DNA of 64,000 bases from the NCBI RefSeq assembly GCF_036746095.1, contig NZ_DAIOEU010000018.1:1-64000 (forward strand). The letters are read 5' to 3'. Both the position numbers and the translations under genes were made by a program. This document shows positions 52,097 through 61,043 of this stretch, one piece after another (the first letter of the stretch is position 1; each line of letters begins with the position of its first letter). The stretch comes from Dyella_B sp036746095. Its GTDB lineage: Bacteria > Pseudomonadota > Gammaproteobacteria > Xanthomonadales > Rhodanobacteraceae. The notes beneath the pieces are model-generated. The model worked only from the letters and a program-made list of their open reading frames with translations. It did no database searches and was not told the origin of the DNA.

Positions 52097-53311
52097 TTAC
52101 TGCTTGGTGATGGTGTTGTTGTACTGCGTCACGCCAATAGCGTTAGTCGAAATGAAAATGTCGCGAGGCGCGGTTCCAGGCGTGAAGATGGACTTTCCAT
52201 GCGCAATGAACCAGGCGTCACCATTGTAGTTAATGGTGTTATCGTGCAGCTGCACACTATTGGTGCCATCGTCGATATACACGCCGAACTGGTAGTTCTG
52301 GCTGAGCATGTTGTTGGTAATGGTCAAGTTATTCGGGCCACGCGCGAATACGCCATTTCCCTGGTTGTTCTCGGCAGTGTTGCCGGTTACTACCACGCCG
52401 GATAAGTTGTCGTGTATCTCCAGACCATTCCCTTGGTTGTTCGACAGTACGTTATTTTCCAAGCGTACATGCTTGAGCGGGCCCAATCTCGCCGGCTCGA
52501 GGTCGATGCCTGCGTTTGGAATCATGCCGTGGGAGCCGGTGAAACTGCTGTTCAAGACATACACTTGATCAGCGGCGGTAATGCTAAGGCCCTGGCGAGC
52601 GCTGTTGGTGACCGTTACGTGGTTCAGCGTGATGCCCCACGGGAGGGTAAAGGCTCTCCAGCCAAAGGTGGTGCCCACCAGAACGCCATCGCCATAGCAA
52701 TCGGCAACCTGGATGTTGTGCACGTAGACGGTGTTTGCTTCCTGGATGCTGATGCCGTAGTGCACTTTCACTTCACTGATGTCATTCGCCGAAGGAGCAT
52801 GCTGAGTGCGTTCGCCGAGGATGTGGCCGCCGACAATTTCAACGTTGCTGACGTTCCATGCCTTCACTACCGAAGCGAAGTCGGCGCTGTTTGGAATGGA
52901 CTTCAGATAAGCGTTGGAGTGCATCGCCAAGCGCATGTTGGAGCGCAGATTGATGCCCTTGGTTGTGTCGATCATGTAGGTGCCATCCGGCACGATGATC
53001 GTGCCGCCACTGGACGGCAATGCATTGATCGCGGCCTGGAAAGCCGCAGTGTCATCCATCGCGCCATTGCCGACGGCGCCAAAGCGGGTGACGTCGAGCG
53101 ACGTGGAGCCGTACGTGATGGATGGTGTCGGGTTCCACCATTGGGTGGTGGCGGCAAACGTCGGAAGTGCTGCCGCAAAGAGCGCTAGCGAAGCGGTGAT
53201 GCCAGCGAGCCGTTTAAGGCGTGTGGAACGGAAGCGACGTGGTGTGGATGAATTTCCCTGCGAGATGATTTCCTTCGATGTGTTATGCACCAAATAACTT
53301 TTTTTCAACAC
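52097..53311 (-). CDS. exported right-handed beta-helix protein 2
   Basis: A 404-residue paralogue of beta-helix 1. A basic N-terminus and a signal peptide (LAGITASLALFAAALPTFAA) precede VTRFGAVGNGAMDDTAAFQ and GGTIIVPDGTYMI, and Asn-rich helix coils follow (ARQGLSI, NAGIDLEPA, GNGLEIHDN, GDAWFIAHGKSIFTPG). The last block also occurs in protein 1 (GDAWFYAHNVSIFTPG), so 1 and 2 form the closest pair. GTG 53311 is chosen because AAGAGG lies 7 nt upstream. The shared inverted repeat lies 63 bp before the start. Likely acts on exported polysaccharide. Confidence 0.8.
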   Translation of the reverse strand: MLKKSYLVHNTSKEIISQGNSSTPRRFRSTRLKRLAGITASLALFAAALPTFAATTQWWNPTPSITYGSTSLDVTRFGAVGNGAMDDTAAFQAAINALPSSGGTIIVPDGTYMIDTTKGINLRSNMRLAMHSNAYLKSIPNSADFASVVKAWNVSNVEIVGGHILGERTQHAPSANDISEVKVHYGISIQEANTVYVHNIQVADCYGDGVLVGTTFGWRAFTLPWGITLNHVTVTNSARQGLSITAADQVYVLNSSFTGSHGMIPNAGIDLEPARLGPLKHVRLENNVLSNNQGNGLEIHDNLSGVVVTGNTAENNQGNGVFARGPNNLTITNNMLSQNYQFGVYIDDGTNSVQLHDNTINYNGDAWFIAHGKSIFTPGTAPRDIFISTNAIGVTQYNNTITKQ

Positions 53312-53966
53312 GTAAAAGCCTCTTGCTTGCGAAATGTGCACGTAAGATCAATCATTCACGTACTACATGCAAATGTGAAATGCGGCATTCGTTCACAGTA
53401 TTGGGCGCTAACTTGAGCTTGCAACGTTTTGTAGTACTTATATGTACGTGTGCTGAAGAAGTGCGCGCAATGCGCGCGAGCAAGTGATTTCAGGTCGTTT
53501 TGCTTGCGCAGGCATGCTGGGCTGAGTCGTCTGCGGCGATGAAGTTGCGTGTGAAGCAATGCATGAATGGCGGGCCCTGCTGCCGCGAATCACGCAAATC
53601 CAGACGTCACATGGCGTGTCGAAGCGAGTAGTCAGTGCGGTCTTCGCCCACTGCTGCCTGGGGAAATTTTTCGCCGTTCTTACGGGAACGCTAAAACGAG
53701 TTGATGGCACTGAATTTCCATGGAAAATTTTCTATGCGGGGTGCTATGCCCGCGCATTTCTGAAGAACTTTATTTTCCCCGGACAGCAATGCACCTTCAT
53801 CGGAATGACAAACTGGCAGATTGAATTTGCAGGCAAAGATTCCCTGAAAGCAGGGAAAGGAGTGCGCGCAGCGGCACGTTTAGGCCAGTGTCATTTGGGT
53901 TAACACTGCGCAACCGAGCATGTTCGGAACGGAACGAGTGGAGTTGTCGGGCTGCGTGAAGTGGTA
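53312..53966. other. intergenic region between beta-helix 2 and 3
   Basis: 655 bp with no convincing gene. It contains the shared inverted repeat (53374-53397) and the promoter of beta-helix 2. From 53560 the sequence is of mixed composition; short plus-strand frames there have no ribosome binding site or recognisable domain. Confidence 0.45.
53374..53397 (-). promoter_or_regulatory. inverted repeat shared by beta-helix 1 and 2 promoters
   Basis: TGTGAA-N12-TTCACA inside the conserved block GCAAATGTGAA ... TTCACAGT, followed by TTGGGC after 2 nt. Partner of 42195-42219. Confidence 0.5.
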
Positions 53967-55262
53967 TCAGGGCCTACCAATCGGATCGCCCCACTCCTCA
54001 TCTACAGGATCGTTGTTGCCGCTATTGGTGTAGGTATTGTTTCTGAATCTCACGTTGGTGGCGGTTCTCTCAACAAGCAGGTCCGGCTCTCTCGACCTTT
54101 CCGGATCGGGCTCACCATCGATGTCGATGATGCCAGGTGGAATGGGAACGTTGCGCCATGGCCACGAAGACCATTCGGCATGGATGTTTTCATCCGCCGG
54201 TATCGGATAGCGGAAGCCATTGCCCATGAAGGTGTTGCCGGCAAGCAGTACGCTATCGGTCTGATCAAGGACCATCATGCCTACCAGGCCGTTGCGGCTG
54301 ACGATATTGTTGGAAAAGGTAAGCCCGATGACTTCTTTCTCCCCGGTCAGTTCTCGCACCAGAAAGCCATGGCCGAAATTGTCGCTGCATAGGCAGTCGT
54401 GCGCCGAAACACCCAGCACGTTGCCATGGATTTCCAGGCCTGTGCCGCGGTTGCGCATGAAGGTGCAATGGCTGAAGGTGACGTTGCGCACGACGCCCTG
54501 CAGCGCCGGCTCGATATCGATACCCGCCATCGGAGGGGTGCCATCTTGCGGATAGTCGAAGCCCGGACCGGCAAAGGCGAAAGTGGAATTCATGATCGTA
54601 ATGTTTTCCGCCGGCCCCATCGAAAGCCCCTGGCGGCGGTTGTGAGTGCATACCACGTGGTTGATCAACACGTTGGTTGACTGCAGCTGCTTTGGATGAT
54701 TCCCGTACTCCGGCAGCTCGTCCCAATATTCGTCCCTTTCCGCTCCGAAGGCGCCTAGCCAAATGCCGTCACCCCAGAAATCGGAGATATGCACATCGCT
54801 GACGACGATATTGTGCGAACTCTGGATGCTGATACCGAAGCCCTGTTCGTCTTTCCCTTCGGGCGCGTCGGGTTCCGTGACATGCAGACGCCGTTCGCCG
54901 ACGAGGCGGCCGCCGACAATGCGCACGTTGGAGGCAAACCACACTCTGATTAACCGGTGGAGGGGATTTTTGGTAGGGATGGCGGCCAGCGTCGCGGCCG
55001 GATCCATCAGCAACAGCATGTTCGAATGCAGGGTGATCGACCGCTCGACGTTTATCCGATAGTCGCCGCGCGGCACGACGAGCGTCCCGCCGATGAGCGG
55101 CACGGCGTCCACGGCAGCCTGGAATGCGGCGGTATCGTCCGTCCTGCCGTCACCTTTGGCACCCATCTCGCGCACGTTGACGATCGGCGAGGGGATGCCG
55201 CCCTGGATATCGTAGCCAAAGCTGGAAATGGGTACTGGGTTGAGCTGGGAGTGACTGATCAT
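53967..55262 (-). CDS. right-handed beta-helix protein 3, without signal peptide
   Basis: A 431-residue paralogue. It begins MISHSQLNPVPISSFGYDIQ and enters the Pectate_lyase_3 domain (VREMGAKGDGRTDDTAAFQ; GGTLVVPRGDYRI) without any hydrophobic export signal. Later coils carry RRQGLSMGP, AGIDIEPAL and GTGLEIHGN. The C-terminal 80 residues add a distinct acidic segment (WSSWPWRNVPIPPGIIDIDG). The ATG overlaps the AsnB-like stop by 4 nt, so it is translated only after that gene. A longer frame upstream would overlap that gene extensively and is not credible. It may act in the cytoplasm or be exported by a non-Sec path. Confidence 0.8.
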   Translation of the reverse strand: MISHSQLNPVPISSFGYDIQGGIPSPIVNVREMGAKGDGRTDDTAAFQAAVDAVPLIGGTLVVPRGDYRINVERSITLHSNMLLLMDPAATLAAIPTKNPLHRLIRVWFASNVRIVGGRLVGERRLHVTEPDAPEGKDEQGFGISIQSSHNIVVSDVHISDFWGDGIWLGAFGAERDEYWDELPEYGNHPKQLQSTNVLINHVVCTHNRRQGLSMGPAENITIMNSTFAFAGPGFDYPQDGTPPMAGIDIEPALQGVVRNVTFSHCTFMRNRGTGLEIHGNVLGVSAHDCLCSDNFGHGFLVRELTGEKEVIGLTFSNNIVSRNGLVGMMVLDQTDSVLLAGNTFMGNGFRYPIPADENIHAEWSSWPWRNVPIPPGIIDIDGEPDPERSREPDLLVERTATNVRFRNNTYTNSGNNDPVDEEWGDPIGRP

Positions 55263-56758
55263 GGCATGCGTTCCCTCTCTGCAGATCGGTTTGGTACATG
55301 GCCAGCCCATCGATTGGCATGGGCGCTCGTATGACTCAACAACCAGGGCAGCACAACGGCAAGCAGATAAAACTTGGATGCGAAGTATTTGTTCTCCATC
55401 AATTTTCGATGCGTCTCCAGCCATCGCGTGGCGCCGGGCAGCAGGCCTTTCACTTCTTCGGCATAGGCATACACCTGGTCGAACCGCAGCTTGGCCAGCC
55501 CACACAGATCGAAGCGGAAGCTGCCTTTGGCTTTCACGTACGGAAGCTGTTCGAAACACTCGGCAATATATTGCCGCATCAGCACCTTGCTCACGCCTCC
55601 GGGACCGATCAGCCGATCGTCCGGCACCTGGTGAAAGATCCAATCACGGAATTGCGGATCAGCGTAAGGGTAGGCCAAGCGCAACGACATGGCGCGCGCG
55701 GCATACATGCCCTTACCCAGGTTGGACGATTCTCCGATCGCCACAGCCAACCTGCGCAGCGCTTCAGGTGTGCTGACGGCATCGATGTCATCCTGGAAGA
55801 CCAGCATGCGCCGGCGTGATTGCACCGCGAGGCTGTCGCCGAACAGGGCGTCCACTTCCGTATCGCTGAAGCGCGAGCCGGGGAAGTACCGTTCGAAACG
55901 ATTCATCTGCAACGTGGCGAGCACGACGCAAAGCGGGAAGTTGCTGCTGGCCAGCTTGAACAGGCCCTGCGGCAAGCGCAGGCCACGTGCGAGCATCGCC
56001 ACGATACGATCCTGCCGTCGCAACGGGACCCCGAAATACTGATCCGCGCATTGCGCATCGATGATGCCGTCGCCCTGGTGGCGCGCTATTTCCGTGGCCA
56101 GGTCCGCATAGGAAAGCGCGGCGAAATCGGCGCACAGCAGCGGCAGTCGAGGGAGCATCGCCAGATAGCGGTCGTACGCGCGGCCCGGATCGCACACCAG
56201 CACTTCATGCTTCAGCCCCAGGTGCTGCGCCACAAAGCTTGCCGAAGCGACTTCGTCTTCCTCCTTGCCGCCCAGGTAAGTGAGACAGGTGGTGTCCGGC
56301 CGCGCTTCGGCCAGTGCAATCGCCATGGAGGTGGAATCCTTGCCGCCGCTCTGCAGCAGCCAAGGTGCGCGCATGCCGCCTGTGGCGTGCTTGATCGCCT
56401 GGCAAAGCAGGCGATGATACGTGTCGATCAGTACTTCGTCTTCCACGTCCTCCGGGCGCGGGCGCGTACTCGCCCTGGCAGTGTGGTAGGCAAAATGAAA
56501 GCGCGGATGGGCGTACATGTCTTGCGCAGGGTCAAAGCCTGTCGCGGCAATCTTTACGTCCGAATAAATGGTATGCGGTGGATACACGAAGGCGTTGCGC
56601 AGTATGTCGGCCACCGACACGCGATCGATCGTCTCGAGGCTGCGCTCGTGCCTGGCGAGCGGGCTGAAATCGATCTCGCCTGAGGCCGGAGATGTGTTGA
56701 TCTGGATCTTCACGGCTGCAGTGGCGCGCGCGCGATGTTCCGTGCGTGGTGCATTCAT
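55259..56758 (-). CDS. asparagine-synthetase-like protein 1, no glutaminase domain
   Basis: A 499-residue protein with the AsnB C-terminal (adenylating) domain. PP-loop SGGKDS is at 137-142, the acidic segment GGKEEDEVASAS follows, and the third motif, normally SGxGADELFGG, reads CADQYFGVP (237 on). The first 130 residues match only the tail of the glutaminase domain (VADILRNAFVYPPHTIYSDV corresponds to the pre-synthetase segment); the N-terminal catalytic Cys is absent. The C-terminus (RWLETHRKLMENKYFASKFY then LLAVVLPWLL) is shared by all three copies. It may form an amide or another acyl-adenylate product on a sugar or lipid precursor. Coupled to beta-helix 3. Confidence 0.82.
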   Translation of the reverse strand: MNAPRTEHRARATAAVKIQINTSPASGEIDFSPLARHERSLETIDRVSVADILRNAFVYPPHTIYSDVKIAATGFDPAQDMYAHPRFHFAYHTARASTRPRPEDVEDEVLIDTYHRLLCQAIKHATGGMRAPWLLQSGGKDSTSMAIALAEARPDTTCLTYLGGKEEDEVASASFVAQHLGLKHEVLVCDPGRAYDRYLAMLPRLPLLCADFAALSYADLATEIARHQGDGIIDAQCADQYFGVPLRRQDRIVAMLARGLRLPQGLFKLASSNFPLCVVLATLQMNRFERYFPGSRFSDTEVDALFGDSLAVQSRRRMLVFQDDIDAVSTPEALRRLAVAIGESSNLGKGMYAARAMSLRLAYPYADPQFRDWIFHQVPDDRLIGPGGVSKVLMRQYIAECFEQLPYVKAKGSFRFDLCGLAKLRFDQVYAYAEEVKGLLPGATRWLETHRKLMENKYFASKFYLLAVVLPWLLSHTSAHANRWAGHVPNRSAERERMP

Positions 56759-57027
56759 ACAAGGCCCTGGTTGTTGATGGCGGTAAAGCGCATGCGGTCA
56801 CCTCTCTGCGCCAACGGGAACAGCAGCGGAGAATGGGCCGATACCGCGCGCAGTGCCTTTGCAATCGGCATGACTGACGCTGCCGCATGGACGTCGTATG
56901 TGACTGCAAGAACCTTCGGACGGCAATGCGAATGGCAGGGCGTGCATCGTCGCGCAATGCAGCATAGCGTCGACAATGTTGGGGTCGCGCCACGAGATGG
57001 TGCACAAAGCGTGGAGGGATTGCGCAC
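56755..57027 (-). CDS. possible small protein between GT4-1 and AsnB-like 1
   Basis: A GTG-initiated frame of 90 codons exactly fills the gap between two genes, ending with a TGA that overlaps the ATG of the AsnB-like gene. The C-terminal half (KVLAVTYDVHAAASVMPIAK and RMRFTAINNQGLV) looks protein-like, while the first half is Cys/Arg-rich and less convincing. A second frame (57037-56798) is about as plausible in its first half, so a frameshift is possible. No family recognised. If translated it would couple the two neighbours. Confidence 0.3.
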   Translation of the reverse strand: MRNPSTLCAPSRGATPTLSTLCCIARRCTPCHSHCRPKVLAVTYDVHAAASVMPIAKALRAVSAHSPLLFPLAQRGDRMRFTAINNQGLV

Positions 57028-57033
57028 GCCGGA

Positions 57034-58206
57034 TCAAGGCGCCGTCCGCATCGCTTCGGTCGGGGCGCTGTCCGGGTGCAACAATTCGGCGTACACCTCA
57101 AGCGTCTGCTGTATCACAAGGCGTTCGTCGAATTTCTTCAGTGCCTGTTCGCGAGCACGTTCACCCAGCTGCGCCAGCCAGTCGCGGTCATCGTCCAGTT
57201 GTGCGATGCATGCTGCGAGCGCCTGTGCATTGCGCGGCTTCACCCGTAAACCGTCCACGCCGTGCTGCGTCACCACTTCGCGGCAGCCTGGCCGGTCGGT
57301 GGTGATCAGCGCCAGGCCGGTGGCGGCGCCTTCGATCAAGGATTTCGGCACGCCTTCGCGGTAATAGCTGGGCAGGACCAGCACGTGCACGCTGCCGAGC
57401 AGTGCCGGCATGTCGTTGACGTGCCCCAGGCAATGCACCAGCCCGGCCTCCGTCCAGCGCCGCAGTTCCGTGCGCGAGATCGAATGCGGATTGCCCGGGT
57501 CGGGCGAACCGGCCAGCAGGAATTCGATATCGCGATCCTGCTTGCGCAAGATCGCCGCTGCCTCGATGAATTCCCGTATGCCTTTTTCTTCCAGCAAGCG
57601 GGCTGCGAGCAGTACGCGCAGGCGCTCGTAGCGATGGGTGGTACGGTTGGACGGATGGAAGCGGAAGGTGTTGACGCCCGAGCCGAGGATGACACGGATT
57701 TTTTCCGGCGTGGCCAAGCCTGATTGCGAAAACGCTATCGCGTCGTCGTGGTTCTGCAGCACCAGAATCGAACGGTCATTATGCAGCCCTAGACGTAGAA
57801 GGCTCTTGACGAGGGGACGTAGCATGCGGGCTTTGAGGGCATCGCTGGTGAAAACATAGCCCATGCCCGATACGGCGTTGACCACGGCCGGAACACGCGC
57901 GAAGCGTGCGGCGATGCTGCCGTAGATGGCGCACTTCAAGGTGAAGCTGTGCACGATGTCAGGGCGCTCACGGCGAAGTACGCCGACAAGCCGGCTGAGG
58001 GTGACCAGCTCGCGAAGCGGATTGAGGCTGGCCCGATCCATCGTCAGCGGTATCCAGCGGCATCCATGCGCAACCAGGCGCTTGCCAAATTTCCCCGGCG
58101 GCGAAACCATCACTACTTCGTGTCCGTCCGCAAGCAGGCGCATGACCGTGGAAAGCCGAAAATTGTAGAGATACCAGGTAGTGTTGGCGAAGAAGATAAA
58201 TTTCAT
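57034..58206 (-). CDS. GT4 glycosyltransferase 1
   Basis: A 390-residue retaining GT-B enzyme. The N-domain starts MKFIFFANTTWYLYNFRLST; the donor-binding C-domain has LLAARLLEEKGIREFIEAA, LLAGSPDPGNPHS and the E-x7-E signature in EGVPKSLIEGAATGLALI. It transfers a sugar from a nucleotide donor to the lipid-linked repeat unit at the inner face of the inner membrane. It resembles the WbpX/PglA-type enzymes; donor and acceptor cannot be read. It is close to GT4-2 (59520-60689), roughly two residues in three matching by eye, so the two arose by duplication. Confidence 0.9.
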   Translation of the reverse strand: MKFIFFANTTWYLYNFRLSTVMRLLADGHEVVMVSPPGKFGKRLVAHGCRWIPLTMDRASLNPLRELVTLSRLVGVLRRERPDIVHSFTLKCAIYGSIAARFARVPAVVNAVSGMGYVFTSDALKARMLRPLVKSLLRLGLHNDRSILVLQNHDDAIAFSQSGLATPEKIRVILGSGVNTFRFHPSNRTTHRYERLRVLLAARLLEEKGIREFIEAAAILRKQDRDIEFLLAGSPDPGNPHSISRTELRRWTEAGLVHCLGHVNDMPALLGSVHVLVLPSYYREGVPKSLIEGAATGLALITTDRPGCREVVTQHGVDGLRVKPRNAQALAACIAQLDDDRDWLAQLGERAREQALKKFDERLVIQQTLEVYAELLHPDSAPTEAMRTAP

Positions 58207-58272
58207 TGAATGACGCCGGTTATGGGTTTTGTTTGCTTACCTTCCTGGCCCGTTTGCCGCCGTTGACCGCAG

Positions 58273-59247
58273 TCAATAGCGCGCCTGGCAATGCCAGCGC
58301 CAGGCGCTTCTTATGATGTCGTCGATGTTGGTCATCGCCGGCGTCCAGCCCAGATGCGCGCGCGCTTTCGCGTTGGATGCCACCAGTACGGGCGGGTCGC
58401 CGGCGCGACGCGCGGCACGCTCAAAGGCGATCTCCGTCCCAGTCACGCGACGGGCCGCTTCGATCACCTCCATTACGCTGAAGCCGCTGCTGCTGCCAAG
58501 ATTGAAACAGTGTGCGCCGGCGTGATTGTCCAGAAAGCCGATCGCGTTGAGATGCGCCTGGGCCAGATCATTGACATGAACGTAATCGCGCACGCAGGTG
58601 CCGTCCTTGGTGGGATAGTCGTCGCCGAAGACTTTCAGCGACGCGCCGTGCCCCAGCACCGAGCGCAAAATATTCGGAATGAGATGGGTCTCCGGATCGT
58701 GCGATTCGCCGATCTCTCCCGACGGATCGGCGCCGGCGGCATTGAAGTAGCGCAACGATACAGAGCGCAGGCCGTACGCAGGCGCCGCATCGGCCAGGAT
58801 GCGCTCCACCATCCACTTGCTTGCGCCATACGGATTGATCGGGCTGGCGGCATGTTCTTCATCGATAAGCGGCGCGTTGGGTGAGCCGAACACAGCGGCG
58901 GTGGACGAGAACACCAGCTTGTCGACGCGGGCCTCGTGCATCGCATTGAGCAGGCACAAGGTGCCACTGACGTTGTTCTGATAGTACTCATAAGGCTTGG
59001 CCATCGATTCGCCGACCAGCGAGTGCGCGCATAGGTGAATCACCGCATCAAAGCGATGTTCGCCAAATGTCATGCGAAGGGTATTGGCGTCCCGAATGTC
59101 GCCGACGATCAATGGTGCATTCACCACTGCTTCGCGATGTCCAGTCGACAAGTTGTCGTAAACGACCGCTTCATGCCGATAGGAATGCAGGCAGCGCACC
59201 ATGTGCGATCCGATGTATCCAGCCCCGCCGCAAACGAGCACCTTCAT
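58273..59247 (-). CDS. galE: UDP-glucose 4-epimerase
   Basis: A 324-residue extended SDR: NAD-binding GGAGYIGS at the N-terminus, GDIRD, catalytic Ser/Thr in FSSTAAVFG, YGASK (YxxxK) and the GalE-typical LRYFNAAGADPSG. It interconverts UDP-glucose and UDP-galactose (possibly the N-acetylated forms), supplying galactose units to the polysaccharide. It lies between the two GT4 genes. Confidence 0.92.
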   Translation of the reverse strand: MKVLVCGGAGYIGSHMVRCLHSYRHEAVVYDNLSTGHREAVVNAPLIVGDIRDANTLRMTFGEHRFDAVIHLCAHSLVGESMAKPYEYYQNNVSGTLCLLNAMHEARVDKLVFSSTAAVFGSPNAPLIDEEHAASPINPYGASKWMVERILADAAPAYGLRSVSLRYFNAAGADPSGEIGESHDPETHLIPNILRSVLGHGASLKVFGDDYPTKDGTCVRDYVHVNDLAQAHLNAIGFLDNHAGAHCFNLGSSSGFSVMEVIEAARRVTGTEIAFERAARRAGDPPVLVASNAKARAHLGWTPAMTNIDDIIRSAWRWHCQARY

Positions 59248-59519
59248 CCGTAGATTTCCAGTTCAGGTCAGAGAGACGTCGCTCCAAGCACCTCGATGCG
59301 ACGACGTGGTGACGCCATTAACCATGTGTCCAGGTCGTGCGAATTTGCGTGCCCTCCATCCCGCGCAGGGCTGACAGCCTGGCGACAGTTTCCATTAGGC
59401 CTGCAAACTCGTCGTGCAGACGTAAACGGAACGTAGGCACGCAACGTGTTTTTCCTCACGTCCCTGTATGTAGTACGTCTCATCCACGGCGCATGCACAT
59501 CGCCAGGATGGCGTGCGCA

Positions 59520-60689
59520 CTAGGAAGCCGAGCGCGATGCTGTGGCGCCCGCGTAGGGGACCGTCAATTCCCCGTACACGTCGATAGTCTTCTGGATGAC
59601 GGCGCGTTCGTCGAATTCACGCAGCACCTTCTGTCGCGCACGTTGACCCAGCTGCGCCAGCAAACCGCGGTCGTTATCCAGGCGCGCGATGCATTTGGCC
59701 AGCGACATGGCGTTTTGCGTTTCCGTGTGCAGACCATCGACACCGTCCTTACTCACTACTTCGCGGCATCCAGGCCGGTTCGTGGTGATCAGCGCCAATC
59801 CGCACGCCGCGCCTTCAAGCAATGACTTCGGGACGCCTTCACGGTAGTAACTCGGCAGCGCCATCACGTGCACGGTGTTGAGCAGGCCTGGCATGTCGTC
59901 CACGTGGCCCAGCCAGCGGATCAGTCCTGCATCCACCCATTGGCGAACCTGCTCTTCCGGCACCGAATGCGGGTTGCCAGGATCAGGCGAGCCGGCGAGC
60001 AGGCATTCCACGTCATGGCCCCATTGACGCAACAGCGCGGCAGCCTCGGCAAATTCGCGGATGCCTTTTTCCCACAACAGACGCGCGGCGAGCAGCACGC
60101 GCAGGCGGCCTTGTGCGTGCAGCGGTGGCGAGGCCGGCCGGAACATGATGGTATCCACGCCGGTGCCGCGGATCAGGCGGATTCTTTCCGGCAATATCAA
60201 GCCCGCATCGGTGAACGACTTTACGTCGTCGGGGTTCTGCAAGATAAGCAGCGAGCGATGGTCGCTCAAGGTCATGCGCATCAGCATTTTCACGAGCGGG
60301 CGCAACAGGCGCGCTTTCAGCGCATCGCTGGTGAACACATAGCCCATGCCGGCGACGGCGTTGACCACGGCGGGCACTCGCGCAAGCCGCGCCACGAGTG
60401 CGCCGTACACAACGCACTTCATCGTGTAGTTGTGCAGCAGATCGGGTTGTTCCTGGCGAAATATCGACATCAGCCGGCTCAGCGTGGCCGCCTCGCGCAG
60501 TGGGTTGAGGCTGGCACGATCCATGGCCAGCTGGATCCAGCGGAAGCCGTGCGCGGCGAAGCGCTCGCCGAACGGTCCGGGCGGGGAGAGCATCACTACT
60601 TCATGTCCTTGCCTGCGAAGTTGCATGGCGGTGGACATGCAGAAGTTATAGAGGTACCAGTCGGTATTGGCAAAAAAGATCAATTTCAT
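59520..60689 (-). CDS. GT4 glycosyltransferase 2
   Basis: A 389-residue paralogue of GT4-1: MKLIFFANTDWYLYNFCMST, GMGYVFTSDALKARLLRPLV, LLAARLLWEKGIREFAEAA and EGVPKSLLEGAACGLALI (E-x7-E). The start at 60689 matches the paralogue; the frame extends 17 codons upstream, but without homology. The segments around the acceptor pocket (NYTMKCVVYGALVARLARVP) differ modestly from copy 1, so the two enzymes may add different sugars. Separated from galE by 272 bp of non-coding sequence (59248-59519), in which I see no gene or terminator. Confidence 0.9.
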   Translation of the reverse strand: MKLIFFANTDWYLYNFCMSTAMQLRRQGHEVVMLSPPGPFGERFAAHGFRWIQLAMDRASLNPLREAATLSRLMSIFRQEQPDLLHNYTMKCVVYGALVARLARVPAVVNAVAGMGYVFTSDALKARLLRPLVKMLMRMTLSDHRSLLILQNPDDVKSFTDAGLILPERIRLIRGTGVDTIMFRPASPPLHAQGRLRVLLAARLLWEKGIREFAEAAALLRQWGHDVECLLAGSPDPGNPHSVPEEQVRQWVDAGLIRWLGHVDDMPGLLNTVHVMALPSYYREGVPKSLLEGAACGLALITTNRPGCREVVSKDGVDGLHTETQNAMSLAKCIARLDNDRGLLAQLGQRARQKVLREFDERAVIQKTIDVYGELTVPYAGATASRSAS

Positions 60690-61043
60690 AGACTGCGTCC
60701 GTGTTGTGGTCGTGCAAAGGAGCGGCAGGGATGAACGCACATGAGAAGCATGAAAAAATCAGGGCAGGTGATGGAGCGAAGGGCAACCTCGAAGGTCGTT
60801 ACGCTTCTCGCCCTCCTGCATTCACAACGATTGTTTGTTGAGCAAGGGTGCTGGTTGCGGTGTGCATGGATCGTGCAGGTTTTGTTCTTGGCGCGCATGC
60901 ATGCCGTGACGGATTTATGGCAAGTTGTATGGCGTGGCGCGGACATGTGAATATGAAGTGGGAAAAAAATGGGCAGGGCGACCATGTGTCTCGGCCGCCA
61001 CATCCCGCTCTTGCGATATCCATCGCCCATCCCTGTTCCTCCA
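60690..61043. other. intergenic region between GT4-2 and beta-helix 4
   Basis: 354 bp with no credible gene. Plus-strand frames have no ribosome binding site. A promoter for GT4-2 on the minus strand is expected but not identifiable. Confidence 0.4.

Noticed and set aside
53559..53903. A plus-strand 114-codon frame in the gap after beta-helix 2
   Set aside because: No ribosome binding site, no recognisable domain, and it runs against the direction of surrounding genes.
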